Shown here: piece after piece, positions 16,329-27,570 of the stretch
Layout of the letters: each line of letters starts with the position of its first letter
Numbering within the stretch: the first letter of the stretch is position 1
Origin: Parendozoicomonas haliclonae
GTDB lineage: Bacteria > Pseudomonadota > Gammaproteobacteria > Pseudomonadales > Endozoicomonadaceae
Reading direction: 5' to 3'
Length of the DNA stretch: 64,000 nt
Assembly (NCBI RefSeq): GCF_900174585.1
Contig: NZ_FWPT01000011.1
Coordinates: forward strand, 124,001-188,000
Notes under the pieces: generated by a model
What the model was told of the DNA's origin: nothing
Database searches by the model: none
Seen by the model: the letters and a program-made list of their open reading frames with translations, nothing else
Program-made: the position numbers and the translations under genes

Positions 16329-17672
16329 TCAGAGCAGGTTTCTCACCAACAGAGAAAACTCATCCGGGTTAACACCCTCCGGACGAGGAATTTTTACACG
16401 GTGACCAGAACCTGGTGCTTCAGAAACAGACTCACCTTTTTTGTTCTCGATATGATCGAGTACAAAAGCCGCATTGCCTTTCGGCGTCATCAGCTCAACA
16501 ACATCGCCTTTATTAAAGCGATTCTTCACATCAATCGTGATGAACTTATCATCGGCATCCACAACCTCACCAACAAACTGCTGTTTGGTACCAACAGAGC
16601 TGCCATGAGTATAGTTCTGATATTCATCATGAACGTGGCGACGATAAAAACCTTCGGTGTAACCACGGCTCGCCAGATTCTCCAGCGTATCCATTAATTC
16701 CATATTAAATGGACGGCCAGCAGCGGCATCATCAATCGCCTGACGATAAACCTGCGCCGTACGCGCCACATAGTAGTGAGACTTGGTACGACCTTCGATC
16801 TTCAGGGAATGCACACCCATCTCGGTCAGACGCTGCACATGCTGAATCGCACGCAGGTCTTTAGAGTTCATGATGTAGGTGCCGTGCTCATCTTCAAATG
16901 CCGGCATATATTCATCCGGACGATTACCTTCCTGCAACAGGAAGATCTTATCGGAAGGCTGTCCATCGCCCAGCGTTGGCTGACCTTCCGGGCCTTCCAT
17001 TTTGGCGGCAGGGTCATACTGAACAGGAACGACATCACCTTCAGAAGTCTCTTTCGCTTCGTGAGCATCGTACTTCCAGCGGCAGGCGTTCGTGCAGGTA
17101 CCCTGGTTCGGATCACGCTTATTCATGTAACCGGAGAGCAGGCAACGGCCCGAGTAGGCAATACACAGCGCGCCGTGAACAAACACTTCCAGCTCAGTAT
17201 CCGGACACTCTTCACGGATTTCCTGAATCTCATCCAGAGACAGTTCGCGGGAAAGAATAATCCGGCTAACACCTTGCTGAGCCCAGAACTTAACCGTGGC
17301 AAAGTTGACCACATTAGCCTGAACAGAAAGGTGGACTTCGGTTTCTGGCCAGCGCTCTTTCACCATCATCACCAGACCCGGATCGGACATAATCAACGCA
17401 TCCGGATTCATGGCAATCACAGGCTCCATATCACGCATAAAGGTTTTCACCTTGGCGTTGTGGGGAGCGATATTGCTGGCGAGATAAAACTTTTTACCCA
17501 GAGAGTGGGCTTCCTCGATCCCTTTGCCAAGGTTCTCGAGTTTGAAATCATTATTGCGCACCCGCAGGCTGTAACGGGGCTGGCCGGCGTAAACAGCATC
17601 TGCCCCATACGCGTAGGCAAAGCGCATGTTGCGCAGCGTACCGGCGGGTGACAGAAGTTCTGGCTTAATCAT
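16329..17672 (-). CDS. trhP: tRNA 5-hydroxyuridine modification protein TrhP (YegQ), U32 family
   Basis: A 447-residue U32-family protein. It opens with KPELLSPAGTLRNMRFAYAYGADAVYAG, the family N-terminal block, and carries the cysteine motif VFVHGALCIAYSGRCLLSGYMNKRDPNQGTC (in parts: HGALC, SGRC, GTCTNACRW), which holds the conserved cysteines for an iron-sulfur cluster. TrhP makes 5-hydroxyuridine at the tRNA wobble position from prephenate. It is downstream of rpmBG on the same strand but separated from them by the terminator at 17732-17758. Older annotation as a collagenase-like protease is not supported by function studies. Confidence 0.88.
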   Translation of the reverse strand: MIKPELLSPAGTLRNMRFAYAYGADAVYAGQPRYSLRVRNNDFKLENLGKGIEEAHSLGKKFYLASNIAPHNAKVKTFMRDMEPVIAMNPDALIMSDPGLVMMVKERWPETEVHLSVQANVVNFATVKFWAQQGVSRIILSRELSLDEIQEIREECPDTELEVFVHGALCIAYSGRCLLSGYMNKRDPNQGTCTNACRWKYDAHEAKETSEGDVVPVQYDPAAKMEGPEGQPTLGDGQPSDKIFLLQEGNRPDEYMPAFEDEHGTYIMNSKDLRAIQHVQRLTEMGVHSLKIEGRTKSHYYVARTAQVYRQAIDDAAAGRPFNMELMDTLENLASRGYTEGFYRRHVHDEYQNYTHGSSVGTKQQFVGEVVDADDKFITIDVKNRFNKGDVVELMTPKGNAAFVLDHIENKKGESVSEAPGSGHRVKIPRPEGVNPDEFSLLVRNLL

Positions 17673-17731
17673 AAAACCTGCCTGAGTAGAAACAGCCCCG
17701 AGGGGCCGGATTGGTGCTTTTTGAACCTACG

Positions 17732-17758
17732 AAAAAACCCGCACCAGGCGGGTTTTTT
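17732..17758 (-). terminator. Terminator of the rpmB-rpmG operon
   Basis: An 11-bp perfect inverted repeat (AAAAAACCCGC / GCGGGTTTTTT) with a 5-nt loop, 50 bp past the rpmG stop. It is symmetric with U-runs on both strands. Confidence 0.88.
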
Positions 17759-17808
17759 CTTTTTATCTGACCGGTGTCAGAAGAGGCTGCAAGCCCAGAA
17801 GCAAAATC

Positions 17809-17976
17809 TTACTTGATTTTGGCTTCCTTAAACTCAACGTGCTTGCGTACCTTTGGATCGTACTTCTTGAAAACAAGCTTGTCCGGAGTGTTACGCTTGT
17901 TTTTGGTAGTGGTGTAGAAGTAACCAGTACCTGCAGTAGAAACCAGCTTGATCTTTTCGCGAATAGCCTTAGCCAT
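17809..17976 (-). CDS. rpmG: 50S ribosomal protein L33
   Basis: A 55-residue protein read on the minus strand: [20 protein letters not shown] at the start, a YTTTKNKRN segment in the middle and a basic C-terminal half ending EAKIK, a clear L33. It lacks the zinc-binding CxxC pairs, as in the enteric/pseudomonad zinc-independent form. AGGAT lies 7 nt before the ATG. It is cotranscribed with rpmB, 31 bp upstream, the universal gammaproteobacterial order. Confidence 0.96.
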   Translation of the reverse strand: MAKAIREKIKLVSTAGTGYFYTTTKNKRNTPDKLVFKKYDPKVRKHVEFKEAKIK

Positions 17977-18007
17977 TGTCAGTATCCTCTCGAGAAACTA
18001 GTCAGGA

Positions 18008-18244
18008 TTAGACGCGTTCGCCACGAGCACGCAGCTCGGACAGAACGGAGTCAATGCCTTTCTTGTCAATGATACGCATACCCTTGGAGGATACACGCAG
18101 ACGTACGAAGCGCTTCTCGGACTCTACCCAAAAACGATGGTAGTGCAGGTTAGGCAGAAAACGACGACGCGTTTTGTTGTTCGCGTGGGAAACGTTGTTG
18201 CCGACAGCAGGGCGCTTGCCGGTTACCTGGCAAACTCTAGACAT
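18008..18244 (-). CDS. rpmB: 50S ribosomal protein L28
   Basis: A 78-residue protein starting [20 protein letters not shown], with the [12 protein letters not shown] block typical of L28. The ATG at 18244 is preceded by GAGG; the longer in-frame extension to 18298 is not homologous. First gene of the rpmBG operon; the ~240 bp upstream, up to radC, should contain its promoter. Confidence 0.97.
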   Translation of the reverse strand: MSRVCQVTGKRPAVGNNVSHANNKTRRRFLPNLHYHRFWVESEKRFVRLRVSSKGMRIIDKKGIDSVLSELRARGERV

Positions 18245-18488
18245 GTTATTAGCCTCATCTAACACTTGCTGGTCGGCAGAGGTACCGACAGCTAGCAATT
18301 TAAACCGGATGCCATCTCAAAATTGAGTGACAGCTTAATCTTCTGGGGCATCAAGCGGTGATCCGGACTCAAAGACCCGGCTTTATACCAGAAAGGTATC
18401 AGCCAGACAAGAAATTATGTTCTTTTTATTCAAAAGAGAAACGCTAGTACAACACAAATAATCGGCTATTCACACCCTTAATTCGGAA

Positions 18489-19163
18489 TCACATCAATCC
18501 CCGTTCGGCCAGAGAAACCGTGGCTCCATCACCCACAACCATATGATCCAGCACCCTTACATCAATCAATTCCAAAGCGTGACTTAACCGTTTAGTAATG
18601 CGTATATCTGCATCAGAAGGTTCTGCGATACCCGATGGGTGATTATGAGCAAATACCACAGCAGCAGCATTATGACTTAATGCTCTTCTAACCACTTCTC
18701 TTGGATATACCGCTGCTCCATCAATCGTTCCCTGAAACAACTCTTCAAAAGCCAATGGTCGGTGTCGATTATCAAGAAACAGGCAACAAAAACATTCCGC
18801 AGGTTTATCTCTTAGTTTCATCTGCAGATAACTGCGGGTGTGAATAGATGAGGTTAGAGCATCCTCACGAAACAACACTTCTTTCTGATGACGGCGCGCC
18901 ATTTCCAGCACCGCCTGTAACTGAGCAAATTTAGCTGAGCCCAGACCGTGATGGTTACAAAACTCGTTCTGATCGGCCTGTAACAGCAATCTCAGGCTGC
19001 CGAAGCCGGTTAACAGCTGGCGGGCAAGATCTACAGCCGAAAGGCCTGAGACACCCGTACGGAGGAAAATAGCCAGCAGCTCTGCATCACTCAAAGCTTC
19101 CGCACCCAGCGACAACAGCTTTTCCCGTGGCCGCTCATCGGCCGGCCAGTCTGTAATTGCCAT
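18489..19163 (-). CDS. radC: RadC family JAB-domain protein
   Basis: A 224-residue protein with the N-terminal helix-hairpin-helix region ([27 protein letters not shown]) and the JAB/MPN metal motif [18 protein letters not shown], that is H-x-H-x(7)-S-x(2)-D. The fold is that of metal-dependent isopeptidases. The name RadC is historical and a repair function is not established. It is divergent from coaBC, as in many gammaproteobacteria. Confidence 0.92.
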   Translation of the reverse strand: MAITDWPADERPREKLLSLGAEALSDAELLAIFLRTGVSGLSAVDLARQLLTGFGSLRLLLQADQNEFCNHHGLGSAKFAQLQAVLEMARRHQKEVLFREDALTSSIHTRSYLQMKLRDKPAECFCCLFLDNRHRPLAFEELFQGTIDGAAVYPREVVRRALSHNAAAVVFAHNHPSGIAEPSDADIRITKRLSHALELIDVRVLDHMVVGDGATVSLAERGLM

Positions 19164-19199
19164 AAGCCCCCTTCATAGAAGAGAAGAAGGTAGATCATT

Positions 19200-19230
19200 T
19201 TGGCAATTGCTCCCGCGAGATAGATATAAT
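19200..19230 (+). promoter_or_regulatory. Probable sigma70 promoter of coaBC
   Basis: TTGGCA (19200-19205) and TATAAT (19225-19230) are spaced 19 bp. The -10 overlaps the in-frame ATG at 19229, so that ATG would lie upstream of the transcript start, which favours ATG 19268 as the real coaBC start. Confidence 0.5.
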
Positions 19231-19267
19231 GCTGCGATCAAGGCAGAAACTGAAGTCCCCACTCGCT

Positions 19268-20497
19268 ATGCAAAATCTGCACAGGCTTAACAACAAGCGC
19301 ATTCTGCTCGGCATTACCGGCGGTATTGCGGCTTACAAATCCGCAGAACTGGTACGCCATATCCGCAAGGCAGGCGCTGAAGTTCACGTCGTTATGACCC
19401 CGGCCGCCTGTGAGTTTATTACTCCGCTTACGCTACAGGCGCTCTCCGGCAACCCTGTGCATACCAGCATGCTGGATCCAAAGGCAGAAGCGGGTATGGG
19501 CCATATTGAACTGGCCAAATGGGCCGATGCGGTATTGATTGCTCCGGCCAGTGCCGATTTTATCGCCCGCATGACTGCAGGAATGGGCAACGATCTGCTC
19601 TCCACCCTCTGTCTGGTGACCAACGCACCGGTTTATCTGGCACCAGCCATGAACCAGGGTATGTGGCTGGATACTGCCACCCAAAAGAACTGTGAAACTC
19701 TTAAAGACCGTGGCGTAACACTTTTCGGGCCGGATGAAGGCTATCAGGCCTGTGGCGATGTCGGCCCCGGTCGCATGTTGGATCCGGAAGTTATCCTCCA
19801 ACATCTGGTTGGTCATCTGGAAAGCGGACTACTTGCAGGCAAGAAAGTGGTTATTACCGCGGGGCCGACCCGGGAGGCCATCGACCCGGTTCGTTACATT
19901 TCCAACCACAGCTCAGGAAAGATGGGCTTTGCCCTGGCAGCCGCAGCAGCGGAAGCTGGCGCCACTGTTACTCTAATTGCCGGCCCGGTTCATCTGCCAA
20001 CACCGGAACGAGTGCAGCGTGTGGACGTTATTACCGCACGGGACATGCACACCGCAGCAATGGAACACACGGAAGGCAGCGACCTGTTTATCGGCTGCGC
20101 AGCTGTTGCAGACTATCGTCCGGAAACTATTGCCGAATCCAAGATCAAGAAAGATCCGAACAGTCCGGACCAGACTTTGGACATCAAGCTGGTACGTAAT
20201 CCGGATGTGGTTGCTTCTGTTGCCGCGAAAGACAACCGCCCGTTTGTGATTGGCTTTGCAGCAGAAACCCACAATGTAATCGAGTACGCGCAAGATAAGC
20301 TCAAGCGTAAAAAGCTCGACCTGATTATTGCCAACGATGTGAGCGACACCAGCATCGGCTTTAACAGTGAAGAGAACGCAGTCACTCTGGTGGGTGCAGA
20401 TTTTGAAGAGACGCTGGATAAATGCTCCAAGCGTCAACTGGCCGGACACCTGATTGAGCTAATCGCTCAACAGTACAATTTGCAGACCAGCAACTAA
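19268..20497 (+). CDS. coaBC: Bifunctional phosphopantothenoylcysteine synthetase/decarboxylase CoaBC
   Basis: A 409-residue cytoplasmic enzyme of coenzyme A synthesis. The N-terminal CoaC flavoprotein half shows [16 protein letters not shown], the active histidine segment [18 protein letters not shown] and the cysteine loop [10 protein letters not shown]. The CoaB half begins at [20 protein letters not shown] and contains [10 protein letters not shown], the lysine segment KIKKD and GFAAET. The start at 19268 matches the family N-terminus and lies downstream of the predicted promoter. It is followed 20 bp later by dut, the conserved arrangement. Confidence 0.95.
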   Translation: MQNLHRLNNKRILLGITGGIAAYKSAELVRHIRKAGAEVHVVMTPAACEFITPLTLQALSGNPVHTSMLDPKAEAGMGHIELAKWADAVLIAPASADFIARMTAGMGNDLLSTLCLVTNAPVYLAPAMNQGMWLDTATQKNCETLKDRGVTLFGPDEGYQACGDVGPGRMLDPEVILQHLVGHLESGLLAGKKVVITAGPTREAIDPVRYISNHSSGKMGFALAAAAAEAGATVTLIAGPVHLPTPERVQRVDVITARDMHTAAMEHTEGSDLFIGCAAVADYRPETIAESKIKKDPNSPDQTLDIKLVRNPDVVASVAAKDNRPFVIGFAAETHNVIEYAQDKLKRKKLDLIIANDVSDTSIGFNSEENAVTLVGADFEETLDKCSKRQLAGHLIELIAQQYNLQTSN

Positions 20498-20517
20498 TTC
20501 AACGGATGGAGACGCAC

Positions 20518-20970
20518 ATGCACCTGAAAACCCGCATTCTGGATTCCCGCCTCGGTAACGAGTTTCCACTGCCAGCCTATGCTACTGAAGGCTCCGCCGG
20601 TCTGGATCTGCGCGCCATGCTGGATGAGCCACTAACACTCGAGCCGGGTCAGACCCAACTGCTGCCAACCGGTCTGGCCATTCATCTGGAAGATGCTGGT
20701 TATGCTGCCATGATCCTGCCTCGCTCCGGCCTGGGCCACAAACACGGCATCGTGCTGGGTAATCTGGTGGGTCTGATTGACTCCGATTACCAGGGTCAGC
20801 TGATGGTGTCCTGCTGGAACCGTGGCAACACTACCTTCACCGTTGAACCAGGTGAGCGTATTGCCCAGCTGGTTATCGTTCCAGTTCTGCAAGCCAAGCT
20901 CGATATCGTCGACAGTTTCGACGAAACCGACCGTGGCGAGGGCGGCTTCGGCTCTTCAGGCAGAAGCTGA
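20518..20970 (+). CDS. dut: dUTP diphosphatase
   Basis: A 150-residue trimeric-type dUTPase, hydrolysing dUTP to dUMP. The family motifs occur in order: [42 protein letters not shown], and the flexible C-terminal arm [11 protein letters not shown]. The ATG at 20518 is chosen over 20506 because GGAG (20508-20511) sits 6 nt before it and matches the family start. Confidence 0.96.
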   Translation: MHLKTRILDSRLGNEFPLPAYATEGSAGLDLRAMLDEPLTLEPGQTQLLPTGLAIHLEDAGYAAMILPRSGLGHKHGIVLGNLVGLIDSDYQGQLMVSCWNRGNTTFTVEPGERIAQLVIVPVLQAKLDIVDSFDETDRGEGGFGSSGRS

Positions 20971-21153
20971 AACCCTCCAAGCCATAGTAAAAGAGCGCCA
21001 TGCAGTTAAAACTGCATCGCAAAAGGCTTTTTAAAACACAGGTTGATCAGGCAATCGCTGTCAGCCTGTGGCAACATAGAGAGCTGCACCTTCAAAGTTC
21101 TATAGAATCAACGGATTCTTCCTGAGTAAAAGCAATCATAAGGCGGGGAAGAG

Positions 21154-23826
21154 ATGGCGCTTGCGGACAAATTTCCGGGCAAATCGGGTAAAAAATCACC
21201 CAAAGAGAAGCCAGCAAAACCAAAGGGCAAGAAGGCTAAGTCTGCTGCTTCCTCATCCAGGCAAACACCGAATATTCTTCCAGCAACAGGCATTGCTGCA
21301 GCCCTATTCCTCGTTATTTTCACAGCTATTTACTACCTGAACATCTTTGCCCCAGAAACAAAGTCCCGAGAGATTAACCTTCAGGCTGCCAGCGAACTGG
21401 CCGCTGGTCAGCTGCGTAATTTTTTGTTTGAGCAGCAACAGCTGGCCAAAAAACTGGCCGAGCAGCCGCAAGTGATTCAGGCACTCTCGACTCAAGCAAC
21501 CCGTAAGGCCGTTGAGTCGTCCATAAGCCTTGGCTTACCAGCTCAGGGCAGCGTACAGATATTCTCCACCACTCAGGCCAGCGAAGGCTTACCCGAGGCC
21601 GGCTTTGCCATCAATGATCTGGCACGTCGAAGCATCAGCGGTGCAGCGACCAAACCGGAAGCTGCGCGGATGAATAACGCCTGGAAGGTGATTTCCGCCA
21701 GCCCGATTAAGAAAGGCGACAGCATTGCAGGCGCTGTGGTTGTCTCCACACCCATTCTGCCTCTGCAAAAAACACTGCAGCTAATCACAGCCAATGGCTC
21801 AGGTGTTCAGGTCTCTCAATCCGGCACCCAGCAGGCAGTCATTGTGGTCGGTAGCCCGACATCAAGTCCTGTCACGGTTACCGTGCCCGGTTATGACTGG
21901 TCGGTACAATACTCAGCACCCGCCTATGACATTATGCAATCACTCTGGTGGACGCTGGTTCTGGCGTTGCTGATTACAACGGGTGTTGTCTATGCGCTTT
22001 TACGCTCAGTGTCTTCAGTCTCCAATAAGCCAGTTACGGCGGATATCAGTCTTCTCGAAGGCCTGTTAAGAGATATTGCCTCAGGTCGCCAGCCTCAATC
22101 CGGCGGATTTAACGAACCCGCCTTTCAGCCTGTCGCCCAACTGGCGATTGAACTGTTTGGCCGAAAAGCCAGCCCAGTATCAGACGTTCCTCCGCCCAAA
22201 CCAAAGGCTGTCCAAGTAGAGGATGAACTGCTGGTTTCTGAGGAGCCCGAGAAAGAAATAGAAGAACAGCCGGAGCAACAAAAGCCTCAACCAGCCGTTG
22301 CACAAAAGCAGCCAGAGCCAACAGTCGAAGAGAATTTCGACTCTCCACTGTTCAACGACATTGATGACGATGCTTTTGCGAATCTGGACTCTCTGGATGA
22401 TCTCGAAGACATTACAGAAACTGCAGACACCGGAACCGCTGTAACACAAACGCCTGATATTCCTGCCAGCATCTTCCGCGCCTACGATATTCGTGGCGAA
22501 GTCGGCGTTACCCTCCAACCGGAATACGCCAGCCTTATAGGCCAGGCTGTTGCCAGCGAAGCTTTGGCACGGGGAGAGAAAAGCCTGATTGTTGCCAACG
22601 ATGGTCGCCTCTCAAGTCCGGAGCTTCGTGAAAAACTGGTTGAAGGTATTCTTTCAACGGGCTGCAACGTGGTATCCATCGGCACAGTGCCAACACCGGT
22701 GCTGTACTTTGCCACCCATGAGCTTGAATCCAGCTCGGGCGTTATGATTACCGGCAGCCACAACCCTGCCAGCTACAACGGATTCAAGATTGTGATTGCC
22801 GGGGAGACTCTGGCAGAGGAAGAGATTCAAAACCTCTATCAGCGCATTCAGTCCCAGGGTTTTGCCCAGGGCAAGGGCCATGCGTCTTCGGTTGATATAA
22901 CGCCAATCTATCAGCAACGTATTCTCGATGATGTTGTTCTCGCCAGCCCGCTCAAGATTGTTATCGACTGCGGCAATGGTGTGGCCGGTAATACCGCGCC
23001 ACAACTGTTCGAGCAGTTGGGCTGCGATGTTGTACAGCTCTATTGCGATATAGACGGCAACTTCCCGAACCATCATCCCGACCCGGGCCAGCCTGCCAAT
23101 ATCTCGGCTCTCATCGAGACGGTGAAAAAGGAAAACGCTGATATTGGTATTGCCTTTGATGGCGACGGTGACCGGGTTGGACTGGTTACCAATGCCGGCA
23201 CCATTATTTATCCTGACAAGCTGCTGATGCTGCTGGCCAAAGATGTTGTCTCCCGCAACCCGGGGGCCGATATTATCTTTGATGTAAAATGCACACGTCG
23301 TCTAAACGCCTTGATCAGCGGTTATGGTGGCCGTCCGGTTATGTGGAAATCCGGTCACTCGTTAATTAAGCGCAAGATGCGCGAAACCGGCGCCCTTCTG
23401 GCTGGAGAGATGAGCGGACACATCTTCTTCAAAGAACGTTGGTACGGCTTTGACGACGGCATCTACAGCGCGGCTCGCATCGCCGAAGTGCTGGCTACAG
23501 AAGGTAGAGATGCAGAGACGGTCTTTAATTCCTTCCCGGCGACCGTCAGCACGCCAGAAATCAGCGTGACCGTTGGCGATGACAACAAGTTTGGCCTGAT
23601 GCAAAAGATCTCTGCCAAAGCGCAGTTTGGTGAAGCCAGTATCAATACCATCGACGGCGTGCGGGTTGATTATCCCTGGGGCTGGGGTCTTGTTCGGGCA
23701 TCGAACACCACTCCGGCGCTGGTGTTCCGCTTTGAGGCGGACAATGATGAAAACCTCGGCAAGGTTCAAAGAACCTTCCGGGAACAGATCATGCAGATAG
23801 AACCGCGCCTGACGCTCCCGTTTTGA
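21154..23826 (+). CDS. algC: Phosphomannomutase/phosphoglucomutase AlgC with long membrane-anchored N-terminus
   Basis: An 890-residue fusion. Residues 437-890 are a complete alpha-D-phosphohexomutase: IFRAYDIRG, phosphoserine loop TGSHNP (Ser535), metal loop DGDGDR (669-674), sugar loop GEMSGH (751-756) and the phosphate-binding C-terminal segment with RASNTTP. It interconverts mannose and glucose 1- and 6-phosphates for alginate, LPS or other polysaccharides. The first ~436 residues contain a basic tail, a membrane helix (~43-63), a ~200-residue probably periplasmic domain, a second helix (~265-285) and an acidic linker (~340-430). Longer AlgC forms are known in pseudomonads and relatives. 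The extension would place the enzyme at the inner membrane. It lies between dut and argB, the conserved order. Confidence 0.93.
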   Translation: MALADKFPGKSGKKSPKEKPAKPKGKKAKSAASSSRQTPNILPATGIAAALFLVIFTAIYYLNIFAPETKSREINLQAASELAAGQLRNFLFEQQQLAKKLAEQPQVIQALSTQATRKAVESSISLGLPAQGSVQIFSTTQASEGLPEAGFAINDLARRSISGAATKPEAARMNNAWKVISASPIKKGDSIAGAVVVSTPILPLQKTLQLITANGSGVQVSQSGTQQAVIVVGSPTSSPVTVTVPGYDWSVQYSAPAYDIMQSLWWTLVLALLITTGVVYALLRSVSSVSNKPVTADISLLEGLLRDIASGRQPQSGGFNEPAFQPVAQLAIELFGRKASPVSDVPPPKPKAVQVEDELLVSEEPEKEIEEQPEQQKPQPAVAQKQPEPTVEENFDSPLFNDIDDDAFANLDSLDDLEDITETADTGTAVTQTPDIPASIFRAYDIRGEVGVTLQPEYASLIGQAVASEALARGEKSLIVANDGRLSSPELREKLVEGILSTGCNVVSIGTVPTPVLYFATHELESSSGVMITGSHNPASYNGFKIVIAGETLAEEEIQNLYQRIQSQGFAQGKGHASSVDITPIYQQRILDDVVLASPLKIVIDCGNGVAGNTAPQLFEQLGCDVVQLYCDIDGNFPNHHPDPGQPANISALIETVKKENADIGIAFDGDGDRVGLVTNAGTIIYPDKLLMLLAKDVVSRNPGADIIFDVKCTRRLNALISGYGGRPVMWKSGHSLIKRKMRETGALLAGEMSGHIFFKERWYGFDDGIYSAARIAEVLATEGRDAETVFNSFPATVSTPEISVTVGDDNKFGLMQKISAKAQFGEASINTIDGVRVDYPWGWGLVRASNTTPALVFRFEADNDENLGKVQRTFREQIMQIEPRLTLPF

Positions 23827-23849
23827 CATTAACATTTTCAAGACAATAA

Positions 23850-24899
<1,050 letters not shown>

Positions 24900-24905
24900 C
24901 ACCGA

Positions 24906-25559
24906 ATGGAAAAGGTAGAGCAAGCAAACCTGCAGGACATCACGCGCAATGAAACTGCACGTAAAGAGTCTGCAGCCAGGGAGAAAGTTTCCCGTAAAGA
25001 CCAGATCCTCCAGACTCTGGCCCATATGCTGGAAACCAGCCCGGGTGAGCGTATTACTACGGCTCGTCTGGCTCAGGAGGTTGGTGTTTCGGAAGCGGCC
25101 CTGTATCGTCATTTCCCCAGCAAGGCCAAGATGTTCGAGGGACTGATCCAGTTCATCGAAGAAACCCTGTTCTCCAGAATCACCCGCATTGTCAGCGATG
25201 AAGCCGGCTCTCTGGTTGCCTGTCAGCGCATCCTGACGCTACTTCTGCTGTTCTGTGAGAAGAACCCGGGCCTGACCCGTATTCTGACCGGCGATGCACT
25301 TAACGGTGAAACTGACCGTCTGCGCACCCGTGTTATTCAGTTGTTTGATCGTCTGGAAACCCAGATCCGTCAGGTGCTGCGCGATGCGGAGATCAAGGAA
25401 GGGTTGCGGACCAGCCTGACTCAGACTGCAACCGCCAACATGCTGCTGGCGCTGGCCGAAGGCCGTATCAGCCAGTTTGTACGCAGCCGTTTCCGTCAGA
25501 AGCCCTCCGAAAACTGGGATGACCAGTGGGCAGCTGTCAGCAAAATTATTTTCCGGTAA
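24906..25559 (+). CDS. slmA: Nucleoid occlusion factor SlmA (TetR family)
   Basis: A 217-residue TetR-fold DNA-binding protein. After a polar ~30-residue N-terminal tail, the helix-turn-helix reads ITTARLAQEVGVSEAALYRHFPSKAKMFEGL. The C-terminal part (LRTSLTQTATANMLLALAEGRISQFVRS) matches SlmA. SlmA binds chromosomal sites and inhibits FtsZ over the nucleoid. Adjacent argB and nearby coaBC-dut give the classic context. It is followed by a REP palindrome that can act as transcript end. Confidence 0.93.
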   Translation: MEKVEQANLQDITRNETARKESAAREKVSRKDQILQTLAHMLETSPGERITTARLAQEVGVSEAALYRHFPSKAKMFEGLIQFIEETLFSRITRIVSDEAGSLVACQRILTLLLLFCEKNPGLTRILTGDALNGETDRLRTRVIQLFDRLETQIRQVLRDAEIKEGLRTSLTQTATANMLLALAEGRISQFVRSRFRQKPSENWDDQWAAVSKIIFR

Positions 25560-25576
25560 GAAGATTGCGATTTAGA

Positions 25577-25603
25577 TGGTTCCCACGCTTAGCGTGGGAA
25601 CCA
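25577..25603. repeat. REP-type palindrome, copy 1
   Basis: Perfect 13-bp inverted repeat with core TTCCCACGCT / AGCGTGGGAA around position 25590, between the convergent slmA and DUF4124 genes. The same core occurs twice more at 40072-40136, all in intergenic DNA, as expected for repetitive extragenic palindromes. Confidence 0.85.
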
Positions 25604-25625
25604 ATCACGTAGGAATAACGACGGC

Positions 25626-26624
25626 TTAGCCAGCTTTGTGGAAGCGGATAACAGAGTCATCCCAGAACACGAACAGATCACCATTGCGTGAATCCATCAC
25701 CGGATAACGTTCCTCTCTGGCAAAGGCTACCTTCGAGGTTTTCCCGGCACGGGTAAACTCTTTACGGAAGTACACCACAACAATTTCATTGTCACGGTTC
25801 AAAGACCAGTTGCCGCGCCACTTCTCAATACCGTAATCGCCATTACGTATGAGAAGGAAACGCCCGCCATCCTCAGCCTGCCAGGTAATCACATCAGCAC
25901 CTGACTCAACGGGTTCCCACTCACCGGAAACATCTTTCTCGGCCAGCTTCAGGTTTTCATTGCGCTGATCGACCTTCTTCTCTCCATGGAGAAGAAAATT
26001 AACCCGATCCTTACGCATGGCGTACTCGGCCCGCAGCTCGTCCTTCTCTTTGCCGAAGGCTTCAATGTCCAGCTGGAAGCGCTTTTTACCAGCCTGAATA
26101 TTTTTCATTTCCTGGATCAGGGCATCCGGAACCTTCTGACCAGAGCGCTCCATACCCGCAGCCTGAGCCTGTTTCTTTTCAAACTGAAGCTGCTGTCTCT
26201 GGATATTGCCCTGGATAACCTCGATACGGGTATCAATCTCGGCCAGAAGCCGCTCAAGGGAGCGGTCAACATCTTCTACGCTGTTAAACAGCCGTAGAAG
26301 CTCTGCATCCTTTTCCGCCTGAACCTTTGCAACTGCATCCTGCTGTTTCTCAAGCTCCCGCTTTAACAGCAAGGCCTGACGGGCTTCATCGGTCAGCTCC
26401 GGCTTGACCACTTCCAGCACTTTGCCGCTCTCAGACAAAACTTCATAACCCCGAGGCGCTGCTTCCCTTGGGACCTGAGTGGAAATCACAACTTCACCCT
26501 GATCATTCACATAACGGAATAATTGGGCAGCAGAACTCTGGGCCGGAAACGTTCCAGCCATAATCAAAGTGATACCGAACAGCCTGACCAGTTGATTCAA
26601 GGTGCGTACGTCCGTGAGCGGCAA
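25626..26624 (-). CDS. DUF4124 domain protein with long coiled coil, exported
   Basis: A 332-residue protein. A signal peptide (LVRLFGITLIMAGTFPAQSSA) precedes a short DUF4124 domain (AQLFRYVNDQGEVVISTQVP), residues ~33-70. Residues ~85-225 are a charged coiled coil. A C-terminal domain (~240-332) has beta-rich sequence with AEDGGRFLLIRNGDYGIEKW. The function is unknown. DUF4124 proteins sit beside pyrE in other pseudomonad-type genomes, which supports conserved synteny rather than a known job. It is 18 bp downstream of pyrE on the same strand. Confidence 0.78.
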   Translation of the reverse strand: MPLTDVRTLNQLVRLFGITLIMAGTFPAQSSAAQLFRYVNDQGEVVISTQVPREAAPRGYEVLSESGKVLEVVKPELTDEARQALLLKRELEKQQDAVAKVQAEKDAELLRLFNSVEDVDRSLERLLAEIDTRIEVIQGNIQRQQLQFEKKQAQAAGMERSGQKVPDALIQEMKNIQAGKKRFQLDIEAFGKEKDELRAEYAMRKDRVNFLLHGEKKVDQRNENLKLAEKDVSGEWEPVESGADVITWQAEDGGRFLLIRNGDYGIEKWRGNWSLNRDNEIVVVYFRKEFTRAGKTSKVAFAREERYPVMDSRNGDLFVFWDDSVIRFHKAG

Positions 26625-26642
26625 AAATTAAATTTTTAAGTG

Positions 26643-27284
26643 TTAAACACCGTAGCGATTTCTGTAGTCTTGAATCGCCTGTGCATATTGTTTGAGACTA
26701 TCATCTTCAGCAATGAATTCCATTATCTGGGTCAAGCTGACAATGCTGATTACCGGAATTTTGTAATCCCGTTCAACTTCCTGAGCCGCAGACAATTCAC
26801 CCAGCCCTTTTTCCTGACGATCAATACAAATCACCACGCAGGCAGGATCAGCACCATTGGCAGAAATCAGCTCCATGGATTCACGGATAGCGGTGCCGGC
26901 TGTCATCACATCATCAACAATGGCAATACGACCCTGCAGAGGCGCACCGACCAAAGTGCCACCTTCGCCGTGATCCTTGGCTTCCTTGCGGTTGAAACAC
27001 CATGGCTTATCAAGATTATGCTGATCGGCAAGTGCAATGGTTGCTGCAGATGCGAGAGGGATGCCTTTATAGGCCGGGCCAAAGACAACGTCATATTCAA
27101 CGCCGGCATCCGTCAGAGCCTGAGCATAAAAGCGGCCGAGGGCAGCGAGTGCTTTTCCGCTGTTAAACAGACCCGCATTGAAGAAGTAAGGAGACACACG
27201 ACCGGATTTAAGAGTGAATTCACCGAACTTTAATACCTGGTGTTCGATGGCGAAGCGAATAAAATCACGCTGGTAATCTTTCAT
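26643..27284 (-). CDS. pyrE: Orotate phosphoribosyltransferase
   Basis: A 213-residue enzyme that makes orotidine 5'-phosphate from orotate and PRPP in pyrimidine synthesis. Seen: [18 protein letters not shown] at the N-terminus, [26 protein letters not shown] (the flexible lysine loop) and the PRPP motif [17 protein letters not shown]. It is divergent from crc, as in Pseudomonas, with a 286-bp intergenic region that must hold both promoters; I found no clear attenuator there. Confidence 0.95.
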   Translation of the reverse strand: MKDYQRDFIRFAIEHQVLKFGEFTLKSGRVSPYFFNAGLFNSGKALAALGRFYAQALTDAGVEYDVVFGPAYKGIPLASAATIALADQHNLDKPWCFNRKEAKDHGEGGTLVGAPLQGRIAIVDDVMTAGTAIRESMELISANGADPACVVICIDRQEKGLGELSAAQEVERDYKIPVISIVSLTQIMEFIAEDDSLKQYAQAIQDYRNRYGV

Positions 27285-27570
27285 GTGCGACCCTGAATCA
27301 AAAACATTTCATTGTTATGCTCAGCGGGTGCTAGAGCGACCTTATTCTACCAACTTCCCAGAAAATCGCTGCCCCTTCGTAAAGTTACTTAATGTTACCG
27401 TATAGTCATGTTCACTGGCCGGGAGTATCATATCCGTTAGTTTTGAACAGATTACGAACGGCTAACTTCGATTTAGCCCGCTTAAGAACCGCTATATCCA
27501 CCAGCTTCAAGTAGTTTGTACCGCTTAAAAACAGCCAATAACGTAGCGGCGGATAGTACAGGACCCCTGC

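Noticed and set aside
16776-17651. Long plus-strand frame (291 codons) opposite trhP
   Set aside because: Mirror frame of the well-supported trhP gene; no family resemblance.
27285-27570. Attenuator or riboswitch between pyrE and crc
   Set aside because: No pyrE-type leader peptide plus terminator and no recognisable riboswitch fold by eye.
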